DNA of 64,000 bases from contig CANRJY010000009.1 in the NCBI GenBank assembly GCA_947631085.1, positions 1-64,000 on the forward strand, written 5' to 3'. Under the pieces are notes generated by a model. That model worked only from the letters and a program-made list of their open reading frames with translations, was not told the DNA's origin and did not search any database. Position numbers and translations under genes: made by a program. Numbering within the stretch: position 1 is the first letter of the stretch; each line of letters begins with the position of its first letter. This stretch comes from an uncultured Clostridia bacterium. GTDB taxonomy: Bacteria; Bacillota; Clostridia; UBA1381. This document shows, in pieces, positions 9,341 to 17,574 of this stretch.

Positions 9341-12300
9341 TTACCTAAAATAATTTACGCCCGCTTCAAACAGCTTTTGGTTTTTGTTGCCCGGGACATT
9401 GAACGCGGTATTGTCAAGCGTCGTACGTTCGCTGTGACCCATCTTTCCGAGCACGCGCCCGTCGGGGCTTGTTATGCCTTCGATCGACGATACGGAGCCG
9501 TTCGGGTTCCACGCTATGTCGTAGGTCGCTTTGCCGTCGAGGTTTACATACTGCGTTGCGATTTGTCCGTTGTTCGCCAATTCCGCGACCTGCTCGGGTG
9601 ACGCGATAAATCGTCCCTCGCCGTGCGATACCGCGATTGTGTGAATATCTCCCGCGTTCACATTCGCGAACCACGGCGATTTATTCGACGCAATCCTCGT
9701 CTGTACCATGCACGAAACGTGTCTGCCAATCGTGTTAAAAGTAAGCGTCGGCGAGCTGTCGTCAAGGTCGCGTATCTCGCCGTACGGCACAAGTCCGAGC
9801 TTGATAAGAGCCTGGAAGCCGTTGCAGATGCCGAGCATCAGTCCGTCGCGGTTTTTGAGCATATTCATGACCGCGTCCTTCACAAGCGGATTGCGGAACG
9901 CCGTCGCGATAAACTTACCGCTGCCCTCCGGCTCGTCTCCGCCCGAGAAGCCGCCCGGGATCATCACTATCTGCGAATTGTTGATACGCTTTTCCATCTC
10001 GCGCATCGAATACTCAACGTCTCTGCCGCTTAAATTTCTGATAACGAACACGTCGGCAGCGCCGCCCGCGTCCTCAAAACAGCGCGCTGTGTCGTACTCG
10101 CAGTTTGTGCCGGGGAATACCGGAATAAATATTCTCGGCTTCGCGAATTTTTCGGTTGCGACCGTGATACCGCGCTTGTCGTATGTGTATGTTTCCGGCT
10201 CGGACGTGAATTTGCCCGCCTTTGTCGGAAATACCTTTTCAAGCGGCTTCGTCCACGCGTCAATTGCCTCGTCGAGCGGGATTTTTACGCCGCATACGTC
10301 AATTTGAGCAGCGTCGGTAGTTTCGCCGAGCTCCACAATTTCGGGCATATTATCGTCTGCTGTAAACAGCGCCGTCATATCCTCAACTTCCAAAACTATA
10401 GAGCCTATCGGCGCGCCCCAGATTTCATCGGCGCTTATGTTTTCATTAAACTTAAATCCAATCTTATTTCCGAACGCCATTTTTGAAATTGTTTCCGCAA
10501 GACCAAATCCCTTTACGACGCTCGCGGAAAGGATTTTCGCGCCCGCTTTGATCTGCTTGCCCTTTATTTCAACCGTTTCCTGAGGCGTGTCAAGGAAACG
10601 CACCAAATCGTACATAGCTTTGAGCTTGTCAAAATCGGGCATATCGTTTTCGTCACGCTCGGCTTTGAACATGATCACGGTTGAACCCGTCTTTTTAAAC
10701 TCCTGCGACTTGACCTTGTCCGCCTTTACGGGAGCGACCGCGAACGACGTAAGCGTCGGCGGTACGTCGAGTTCATTAAATGAGCCGCTCATCGAGTCCT
10801 TGCCGCCTATCGCCGCGATACCGAGCTCAAGCTGCGCTCTGTACGCGCCCATCAGTGCCGCGAACGGCTTACCCCAGCGCTTCGGGTCAGTGCCGAGCCG
10901 CTCAAAATATTCCTGGAAGGTTAAGTAAATCTTCTTATAGTCCGCTCCGAGAGCGACAGCCTTTGAAACAGACTCTACAACCGCGTACGCCGCGCCGTGA
11001 TACGGGCTCCACTTTGCCAATGTCGGATTATAACCGAACGTCATAACGGTAGCCGTATTTGTCTTGCCGCCTTGAACAGGCACTTTCGCAGCCATTCCGT
11101 CGGACGGAGTAAGCTGATACTTGCCGCCGAACGGCATAAGTACGGAGTTCGCGCCGATTGTCGAGTCGAATCTCTCAGAAAGTCCCTTCTGCGAGCAGAC
11201 ATTGAGATCCGACAAAACATCAAGCCATTCCTTCTTTATATCCGTAATTTTCTTCTCTTTGAAATATCCGTTTTCGCCGTCGGGAAGCTCCACCTCCACG
11301 TCGGTGTTCTTTGTCGCTCCGTTGGTATTTAAGAAATCGCGCGAGATGTCGCATACCGTTTTGCCGCGCCAGTTCATCACGAGCCTGTTCGCGCTCGTCA
11401 CTACGGCAACCTCGGTCGCCTCTAAGTTTTCCTCATGCGCGTACTCTATAAATTTCTCCGCGTCTGACTTTCTCACAACGACAGCCATTCTCTCCTGCGA
11501 CTCGCTTATCGCAAGCTCCGTGCCGTCAAGTCCCTCGTACTTTTTCGGCACCTTGTCGAGGTTGATTGTAAGACCGTCCGCAAGCTCGCCTATCGCAACC
11601 GACACGCCGCCCGCGCCGAAGTCGTTGCAGCGTTTTATAAGCGTCGTGACCTTCTCGTTTCTGAAAAGGCGCTGAATTTTGCGTTCAACGGGCGGATTAC
11701 CCTTCTGAACCTCGCTTCCGCAGGTTAAGACGCTCTGCTCCGTATGAGCCTTCGACGAGCCTGTCGCGCCGCCTATGCCGTCGCGTCCCGTTCTGCCGCC
11801 CAAAAGTATGATAACGTCGCCCTCCGACGGCACTTCGCGTATCACGTTCTTCTTCGGAGCCGCGCCGATAACGGCGCCTATCTCCATGCGCTTCGCAACA
11901 TAGCCCTCGTCGTAAATTTCCTGTACCTGTCCCGTCGCAAGACCGATCTGGTTTCCGTACGAGCTGTAGCCCGCAGCCGCGCCGCGCGTGATTTTGCGCT
12001 GCATGAGCTTGCCCTGAAGCGTGTCCTTGAGCGACGCGCGCGGATCTCCGCTGCCCGTTACGCGCATAGCCTGATACACATATGAACGTCCCGACAGCGG
12101 ATCGCGGATAGCTCCGCCGAGGCACGTCGCCGCGCCGCCGAAGGGTTCGATTTCTGTCGGGTGGTTGTGCGTTTCGTTTTTGAACATGATAAGCCAGTCC
12201 TCATCAACACCGTCCACGTCAACGGGAACAACTATCGAGCAGGCGTTTATTTCTTCGGATTCGTCTATTTCCTTTAAAAGTCCGCGCTTTTTGAGCTGTT

Positions 12301-13141
12301 TTACTATAATCGTCGCCATGTTCATAAGACAAATATCCCTGTCGGGCGCGTATAATTCCGCCTTTGCTTTCTTGTATTCCTCGTAGGAAGCGCGGATAAT
12401 GTCCGCGTATTTGCCGTCGCCTATCGTGACGTTGTTGATACGCGTCGAAAACGTGGTGTGGCGGCAGTGGTCGGACCAGTATGTATCAATCATACGAAGC
12501 TCCGTAACGGTCGGGTCGCGGTGCTCGGTATTTTTGAAATAGTCCTGACAAAACTTCAAATCGTCCAAATCCATCGCGAAGCCCATTTTAGCTAAAAACT
12601 CGTTCATAGCCGCTTCGTCCATACCGATAAAACCGTCAACTACGGCAACGTCGTCGGGTACAATATGCTCCATATCGAGCGACTGCGGCTTTTCAAGACT
12701 TGCCTCGCGCGCCTCGACGGGGTTAATTACGTACTTTTTTACGCGCTCAACGTCCTCATCGGAAACGTCGCCTTCAAGCACGTACACCTTCGCGCTTCTT
12801 ACCCTCGGGCGCTCCTTCTGCGTGAGAATGGAAATACATTCCTCAGCCGAAGCCGCGCGCTGGTCGAACTGTCCCGGAAGATACTCGACCGCGAAAACCT
12901 TTCCGCTCTCTATCGGAATATTTTCGTCATATGCGTCGTCCACGGGCGGCTCTGAAAAAATCAATCCGCGTGCCGCCGCGTACTCGTCGTCCGTGATGCC
13001 CTCTACGTCGTAGCGGTTTATAAGGCGCACGTTGGTTAAACCCGTCATTTCAAGGTTTTCGCGCAGATCCTCGAAAATTCCCTTCGCTTCAACGTCGAAG
13101 CCGTCCTTTTTTTCAACGTAAATTCTTCTTACCTGTTCCAT
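9341..13141 (-). CDS. purL: Phosphoribosylformylglycinamidine synthase, single-chain
   Basis: This 1266-residue enzyme performs the fourth step of purine synthesis, converting FGAR, glutamine and ATP to FGAM. It is the large single-chain form, with the synthase (AIR-synthase-like repeats, including NETHNHPTEIEPFGGAAT and GGKDSMSGSF) fused to a C-terminal class I glutaminase. The glutaminase has PGGFSGGDEP, the nucleophile cysteine in LGICNGFQ near residue 1107, and the His/Glu pair in SHGEGRF. Small separate PurS and PurQ subunits are therefore not needed. The gene lies 10 bases after a histidine phosphatase gene and upstream of polC. No other purine genes and no purine riboswitch are seen nearby. 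Confidence 0.96.
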   Translation of the reverse strand: MEQVRRIYVEKKDGFDVEAKGIFEDLRENLEMTGLTNVRLINRYDVEGITDDEYAAARGLIFSEPPVDDAYDENIPIESGKVFAVEYLPGQFDQRAASAEECISILTQKERPRVRSAKVYVLEGDVSDEDVERVKKYVINPVEAREASLEKPQSLDMEHIVPDDVAVVDGFIGMDEAAMNEFLAKMGFAMDLDDLKFCQDYFKNTEHRDPTVTELRMIDTYWSDHCRHTTFSTRINNVTIGDGKYADIIRASYEEYKKAKAELYAPDRDICLMNMATIIVKQLKKRGLLKEIDESEEINACSIVVPVDVDGVDEDWLIMFKNETHNHPTEIEPFGGAATCLGGAIRDPLSGRSYVYQAMRVTGSGDPRASLKDTLQGKLMQRKITRGAAAGYSSYGNQIGLATGQVQEIYDEGYVAKRMEIGAVIGAAPKKNVIREVPSEGDVIILLGGRTGRDGIGGATGSSKAHTEQSVLTCGSEVQKGNPPVERKIQRLFRNEKVTTLIKRCNDFGAGGVSVAIGELADGLTINLDKVPKKYEGLDGTELAISESQERMAVVVRKSDAEKFIEYAHEENLEATEVAVVTSANRLVMNWRGKTVCDISRDFLNTNGATKNTDVEVELPDGENGYFKEKKITDIKKEWLDVLSDLNVCSQKGLSERFDSTIGANSVLMPFGGKYQLTPSDGMAAKVPVQGGKTNTATVMTFGYNPTLAKWSPYHGAAYAVVESVSKAVALGADYKKIYLTFQEYFERLGTDPKRWGKPFAALMGAYRAQLELGIAAIGGKDSMSGSFNELDVPPTLTSFAVAPVKADKVKSQEFKKTGSTVIMFKAERDENDMPDFDKLKAMYDLVRFLDTPQETVEIKGKQIKAGAKILSASVVKGFGLAETISKMAFGNKIGFKFNENISADEIWGAPIGSIVLEVEDMTALFTADDNMPEIVELGETTDAAQIDVCGVKIPLDEAIDAWTKPLEKVFPTKAGKFTSEPETYTYDKRGITVATEKFAKPRIFIPVFPGTNCEYDTARCFEDAGGAADVFVIRNLSGRDVEYSMREMEKRINNSQIVMIPGGFSGGDEPEGSGKFIATAFRNPLVKDAVMNMLKNRDGLMLGICNGFQALIKLGLVPYGEIRDLDDSSPTLTFNTIGRHVSCMVQTRIASNKSPWFANVNAGDIHTIAVSHGEGRFIASPEQVAELANNGQIATQYVNLDGKATYDIAWNPNGSVSSIEGITSPDGRVLGKMGHSERTTLDNTAFNVPGNKNQKLFEAGVNYFR

Positions 13142-13151
13142 AAAATCCTCC

Positions 13152-13742
13152 TTATATGTTCAAGCCTGTTAATATCCGTTCGTTTCCCTTGATTACTATT
13201 CTTGCCGTTTTCGCGTTGTCGAGTGTGAAGCGCCAGCTTTGCTCCGTGATAAGTCCCAGCGCGTGTGAAATAATATGCCGCGCCGTGCCGAGATGCGTTA
13301 CAATCAGCACGCATTTACCGTAATTTTCCAATAAAATCTTGTCCACGGCGGCAGAAATCCGCGCCTGCGCCTCGTCCGAGCTTTCTCCGTTCGGAATTTT
13401 GAAGCCTGTCCAATTTTCCCGCCATTCGGCGTATTCCTGCGGGTATTTCGCTTCGATTTCCTCAAAGGTCATATCGTCCCAATCGCCGAAATCGCGTTCG
13501 ATCAAGCCGCGGCTGATATTGATTTTAAGCCCTTTTTCATCAGCAACTCCGGCGGCGGTATCTACCGCGCGGCTCAGAGGGCTTGAATAAACAGCGTCTA
13601 TCGGAATATCGCGGAATTTCCCGATAAGCTCTTTCGCCTGTTCAAATCCGGCGGCGTTGAGCGGTATATCCTTATGCCCCAAGCAGGTGTGCCTGATATT
13701 TGAATCCGTTTCGCCGTGGCGGACTATGTATAGTGTAGTCAC
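13152..13742 (-). CDS. Histidine phosphatase (phosphoglycerate mutase-like)
   Basis: This 196-residue protein belongs to the histidine phosphatase superfamily. The catalytic RHGET motif is near residue 9, SPLSRAVDTA near 60, the acidic RDFGDWD near 83, and the second histidine in VTHLGTARHI near 150. Such proteins range from phosphoglycerate mutases to alpha-ribazole and other small-molecule phosphatases; the length fits the phosphatases. I chose the GTG at 13742 because a GGGAGG site sits seven bases upstream; an ATG lies five codons earlier inside that site. It heads the run phosphatase-purL-polC, but a shared role is not evident. Confidence 0.85.
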   Translation of the reverse strand: MTTLYIVRHGETDSNIRHTCLGHKDIPLNAAGFEQAKELIGKFRDIPIDAVYSSPLSRAVDTAAGVADEKGLKINISRGLIERDFGDWDDMTFEEIEAKYPQEYAEWRENWTGFKIPNGESSDEAQARISAAVDKILLENYGKCVLIVTHLGTARHIISHALGLITEQSWRFTLDNAKTARIVIKGNERILTGLNI

Positions 13743-13820
13743 AAGCGTTCCTCCCATAGTTTTATCCTAAATATTGTATCATAAACCGCCGCGCTTTTCA
13801 ATACAAATTTAACATATAAA

Positions 13821-13853
13821 AAGAAAAACTTACGGGGCTTTATACCCCGTAAG
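13821..13853 (-). terminator. Terminator of the two-component operon
   Basis: A 9-bp stem (829-837 with 845-853 of the 13-kb block) with a seven-base loop is followed on the minus strand by a T-rich run. It lies directly after the histidine kinase stop. Confidence 0.75.
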
Positions 13854-13861
13854 CCGTCATT

Positions 13862-16003
13862 TTATACAATATCAAATTCCACTCTTACCTTAAACAAATC
13901 CCCGTCAACCGTCACCTCAAACGCTCCGCCGCAGGCTTCGGTGTAGCTTTTCGCTATCGCAAGCCCAAGACCGCTGCCGCCGTCGGTGCGTGATTCGTCG
14001 CCGCGGACGAAACGCTCCGTGATTTCGTCGGCGCTGAAATTCATGCGGTAGTTGGCGATATTTTTTATTTCGGTCACGGCTTTTCCCGCGTGCTCCCGCA
14101 CACTCACATATACGCGTGTACCCTTCATTGCGTATTTTATGCAGTTTACAAGCAGATTTTCAAACACGCGCGAGAGCTTTTTGCCGTCGGCTTCTATCAT
14201 AATTTCCTTTTCGGGAATGCTCACCGCAAATTCCAGCCCCGATTGCTTTATGCCGCTGTCGAGCTCGCCGAGCGTCTGACGAAGCAACAGGCATACGTCG
14301 AGCTTTTCCCGCGCTATTATCTCGTTTCCGCTTTGCACCTTTGAAATATCGAATAAATCAGCCGTCAGGTTTTTGAGCCGCTCGCCCTTTTTACGGATTA
14401 TTTTCGCGTAGTCGTTCGCCTCGGGCGGGGTCAAGCTTTCGGCGCAGAGCAGGTCGGCATAGCTGATGATCGATGTGAGCGGCGTTTTTAAATCGTGCGA
14501 CACGTTTGTGATAAGCTCCGATTTCATACGCTCCGACTTTATGCCCTTCTCCACAGCCTCGCGCATACCGTCGCCTATTCCGTTTATATCGTCAGCCATG
14601 CACAAGAGCACGCCCTCGGGACAGCCCTCGATTTTATGGTCGGTATCGCCCCCGCATATCTTTTCCACGCCCTCGCGGATTTTTTCAAACCCGATAAGGC
14701 GGTTTCTCAGATACACCGCCGCGGCAAGCACGATAACCATCATAAACGCGAACGCTACAATCGCTCCTTCCTCGCGTATCAGTCCCATAAAAAGGCTGAT
14801 AACAGCCAGCGCTACGCTGTATACCGCGAACAGCGCCGCGATTATTACATTCGATTTGCGCCGCCCGATATAGCGTTTGAAATCCGCGTAATTGCTCCGC
14901 ATTTTTCTCGACGCGCGCTTTGCAAATTTCACAAACCAACGCCATATTTTTTTGATTATGCCGATAGCCCATACGCATACGCGGTAAATGAGCGAGTGCT
15001 TCAAAAACTCCCTCGCCTTCATGTTCCGCGCCATAGACAGCGCGAACGCGAGCGCGATTGCGGCAAACGCGAGCGTTACGGCGAATACGAGCGTATACCC
15101 GGCTTCGAGCTGCTGCCATCCCACCAATTCATCGACAATTAATATATCCAACATAACCATCGCGAGCAGCGCCCCCGCGAACAGCGCGAATGATATTTCG
15201 GTGAACAAGCGGTCAACGAGCATCAGATGTATTTCCCTGTCGTCCGCGCGCCGTCCCGCCGCTGTGAACAGATACGCCGCCAAAGCGATAATCAGAATCA
15301 GCAGAATGACTATCGCGGGGATCGCCTTATCCGCCTGCGATTTCATCTCGTCCCATGCTTCTTTATTGGCGGCGATACCCTCCGCCGATAGTCTGACGCA
15401 CGCCGTTATCGAATCGTCCGAATATCCGACATAAAACGGATCCGCTCTGTTGCCGCCGTACATAACGGGATGACAGTAATAGTCTAAATGATTATATGTT
15501 GATACTACGCCCGCGGAAATCGGACTGTCCCCGAATGCCCTGTATGATTTATCGTATGTGTTAGAATATTCTTTGCCGTTGAAATTTAAATAATACTCGC
15601 CGTTATAACGTTCGATACGCGCAAGGTTGCTTTTTATATACTCGTCGATTTTCTTATCCACTTCCTCGTCGGAAAGCGGCTTCGGCGTTGGCTCGGGAAT
15701 TTTTTCGGCTGTGTCAGCCGTTTCTTCAGCTGTTTCCGAAATTACCGGATCGTCCATTCTCTCCTTCTCCGGATCTTGCTTCATAAATTGCGCCTGCTGG
15801 ATAATCTGGCTGAGCTCAAAAGTCAATGTTTCGAGCGTCCGACGCGCCATATAGCTTTCCTCGTAGCTGTCCTCCATAAGATAAAGCGAGCCGCCGACAT
15901 CGGTAAACGACGTTGCCGCGAGATACGCGCACGATGCGGTGAATATCACGCATAAAATAAACGCGGTTAGTTTTGTTATGTTGGAGTAAAATATTTTTTT
16001 CAT
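13862..16003 (-). CDS. Membrane sensor histidine kinase
   Basis: This 713-residue kinase pairs with the response regulator encoded just upstream. An N-terminal membrane segment (about 12-32) precedes an extracytoplasmic region to about residue 225 with a Pro/Glu-rich stretch. Then come five or so further membrane segments between about 230 and 430, an unusually large membrane part. The dimerisation domain carries NVSHDLKTPLTS with the phospho-accepting histidine near residue 502, and the ATPase domain ends in GSGLGLAIAKSY. A good AGGAGG site precedes the ATG. The signal is unknown; the organisation resembles VanS-like kinases of Clostridia. A short palindromic repeat lies between it and the regulator gene. 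Confidence 0.92.
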   Translation of the reverse strand: MKKIFYSNITKLTAFILCVIFTASCAYLAATSFTDVGGSLYLMEDSYEESYMARRTLETLTFELSQIIQQAQFMKQDPEKERMDDPVISETAEETADTAEKIPEPTPKPLSDEEVDKKIDEYIKSNLARIERYNGEYYLNFNGKEYSNTYDKSYRAFGDSPISAGVVSTYNHLDYYCHPVMYGGNRADPFYVGYSDDSITACVRLSAEGIAANKEAWDEMKSQADKAIPAIVILLILIIALAAYLFTAAGRRADDREIHLMLVDRLFTEISFALFAGALLAMVMLDILIVDELVGWQQLEAGYTLVFAVTLAFAAIALAFALSMARNMKAREFLKHSLIYRVCVWAIGIIKKIWRWFVKFAKRASRKMRSNYADFKRYIGRRKSNVIIAALFAVYSVALAVISLFMGLIREEGAIVAFAFMMVIVLAAAVYLRNRLIGFEKIREGVEKICGGDTDHKIEGCPEGVLLCMADDINGIGDGMREAVEKGIKSERMKSELITNVSHDLKTPLTSIISYADLLCAESLTPPEANDYAKIIRKKGERLKNLTADLFDISKVQSGNEIIAREKLDVCLLLRQTLGELDSGIKQSGLEFAVSIPEKEIMIEADGKKLSRVFENLLVNCIKYAMKGTRVYVSVREHAGKAVTEIKNIANYRMNFSADEITERFVRGDESRTDGGSGLGLAIAKSYTEACGGAFEVTVDGDLFKVRVEFDIV

Positions 16004-16024
16004 GGTATTGTTCCTCCTTTGTTG

Positions 16025-16075
16025 GGATTGGAAATGTGTAGCCTTGCGGGCGGATAATATCCGCCCCTACAATCC
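16025..16075. repeat. Dispersed short palindrome, copy 1
   Basis: The core GGGCGGATAATATCCGCCC (from 16048) is a perfect inverted repeat. Flanking GGATTG and CAATCC extend the symmetry imperfectly. It sits between the response regulator and kinase genes. Related cores occur at 22193 and 34488. Confidence 0.55.
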
Positions 16076-16077
16076 GG

Positions 16078-16767
16078 TTACGAAATTTTATAGCCTATGC
16101 CCCATACGACCTTCAAATATTTCGGTTCTTTCGGGTTGATCTCTATTTTCTCCCGAATATGCCGTATATGCACCGCCACCGCGTTGTCGCTCACGATCAC
16201 ATCGTCGTTCCAGCAGCGGCGATAGATCTCGTCGGCTGAGAATACGCGTCCTCGGTTTTTGCTCAGAAGCTCCAGTATGCGGTACTCCATCGGAGTTAGG
16301 CGCGCGTCCTCGCCGTCGACCGTTACCGTTTTCGATTTCGTGTCCACGCGCAAGCCGTCAATTTCTATAACGTCCTCGGTTTTTACCATCGCGCCGAGCT
16401 GCGTGTAGCGGCGAAGCTGCGATTTTACTCTCGCGACTAGCTCCGACGGGTTGAACGGCTTTGTGATATAATCGTCCGCGCCGGCGGTCAAGCCGAGTAT
16501 CTTGTCGCTGTCCTCGGATTTGGCGCTCAGGAGAATTACCGGTATATTCTTCCTTTCGCGAAGCCTTAAAAGCGTCTGTATTCCGTCGAGATTAGGCATC
16601 ATGATATCCAGTATTATCAAATGAATATCGTTCTCCGCCGCCGCCTCGAGCGCGTCGATCCCGTTATACGCCTTATACACACCGTAGCCGTCCGCGCCGA
16701 GGAAAATCGCTATACTTTCGACTATTTCCTTGTCGTCGTCAACAACAAGAACATTGAGCTTTTCCAT
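16078..16767 (-). CDS. OmpR/PhoB-family response regulator
   Basis: This 229-residue regulator has a receiver domain (1-118) with acidic residues VVDDD, the phospho-accepting aspartate at about residue 54 (ILDIMMPNLDG), and the conserved lysine in ITKPF. A winged-helix DNA-binding domain (about 130-229) includes LTPMEYRILELL and VAVHIRHIREKIE. It is of the VanR-like group and should be phosphorylated by the kinase encoded 74 bases downstream. A GGGGGCGGG stretch precedes the ATG. Confidence 0.93.
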   Translation of the reverse strand: MEKLNVLVVDDDKEIVESIAIFLGADGYGVYKAYNGIDALEAAAENDIHLIILDIMMPNLDGIQTLLRLRERKNIPVILLSAKSEDSDKILGLTAGADDYITKPFNPSELVARVKSQLRRYTQLGAMVKTEDVIEIDGLRVDTKSKTVTVDGEDARLTPMEYRILELLSKNRGRVFSADEIYRRCWNDDVIVSDNAVAVHIRHIREKIEINPKEPKYLKVVWGIGYKIS

Positions 16768-17100
16768 ATTCCCGCCCCCTTTTCTTGTATAATACCATGA
16801 AATTCTTTATATTTTACTCGGATAATTCTTAAGATTTTATTAAGATTGCGTACTGTTTTTGATTTTATCATAACTGCAAGGCGGCAGCGTCGCCGCGGCG
16901 TTATTATATCACAAAACGTCGTTTCTTTCAAGCTGACGGCTTTAAAACATTTATTTTAAAAAATTTCAAAAATGCTATTGACAAAATTTCTTAATTGTAG
17001 TATTATAACATCTGTTAGCGGCGAATAACCTATATTATGTATAACTAATATATTTTATTCAATGCATATAAAAGTTTTATATAGATTACGGAGGGAGTGT
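16768..17100. promoter_or_regulatory. Divergent intergenic region (response regulator / feoAAB)
   Basis: This 333-base AT-rich gap separates divergent operons. A promoter for the feo operon is at 16978-17006 (TTGACA, 17 bases, TATTAT), about 95 bases before feoA. That leaves an untranslated leader in which I see no clear riboswitch. No confident promoter for the regulator gene and no Fur box could be picked out by eye. Confidence 0.5.
16978..17006 (+). promoter_or_regulatory. Promoter of the feoA-feoA-feoB operon
   Basis: TTGACA (16978-16983) and TATTAT (17001-17006) are separated by 17 bases. Confidence 0.6.
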
Positions 17101-17316
17101 ATGACTATGCCATTATCAATGGTGGATATCGGTGAAACGAAAAACATAGTTAAAATAACCGGAAAGGACGAAACGCGCCGTTTTCTGGAAAACCTCGGCT
17201 TCGTCGAGGGAACGGAAGTAACGGTAGTTTCGGCTATTTCGGGAAACATGATAGTAAACGTCAAAGACGCGCGTGTCGCGATTGACAGATCTATGGCTAA
17301 CAGAATAATGGTATAA
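17101..17316 (+). CDS. feoA: FeoA domain protein, first copy
   Basis: This 71-residue protein is a small SH3-like FeoA domain, a partner of the FeoB iron transporter. The ATG at 17101 follows a GGAGGGAG site; a reading from an in-frame ATG at 17062 would have no such site. The sequence shows the usual turn LENLGFVEGTEVTVVSA and ends ANRIMV. It is the first gene of feoA-feoA-feoB, 16 bases before the second feoA. The two FeoA proteins are clearly different in sequence, so they are not a recent duplication. Confidence 0.88.
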   Translation: MTMPLSMVDIGETKNIVKITGKDETRRFLENLGFVEGTEVTVVSAISGNMIVNVKDARVAIDRSMANRIMV

Positions 17317-17332
17317 AAAGGGAGGTTTAAAT

Positions 17333-17554
17333 ATGAAAACATTACGAGACGCGAAAATCGGCGAGACAGTCAGGGTGCTGAAGCTCGACGGTGAAGGCGC
17401 GGTTAAGCGGAGAATTATGGACATGGGCATCACCAAAGGCGTGGACGTGTTTGTCCGCAAGGTCGCGCCGCTCGGCGATCCGATCGAAGTAACCGTGAGA
17501 AATTACGAGCTTTCAATAAGAAAAGCCGACGCTCAGATGGTATTGGTGGATTGA
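17333..17554 (+). CDS. feoA: FeoA domain protein, second copy
   Basis: This 73-residue FeoA domain protein has the typical core GEGAVKRRIMDMGITKGVDV and LGDPIEVTVRNYELSIR. It resembles the FeoA part of the fusion protein at 939 more closely than it resembles its neighbour at 17101. It precedes feoB by 20 bases, with AAGGAGG before the next start. FeoA is cytoplasmic and thought to modulate FeoB. Confidence 0.9.
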   Translation: MKTLRDAKIGETVRVLKLDGEGAVKRRIMDMGITKGVDVFVRKVAPLGDPIEVTVRNYELSIRKADAQMVLVD

Positions 17555-17574
17555 AAACAAGGAGGTACATATAA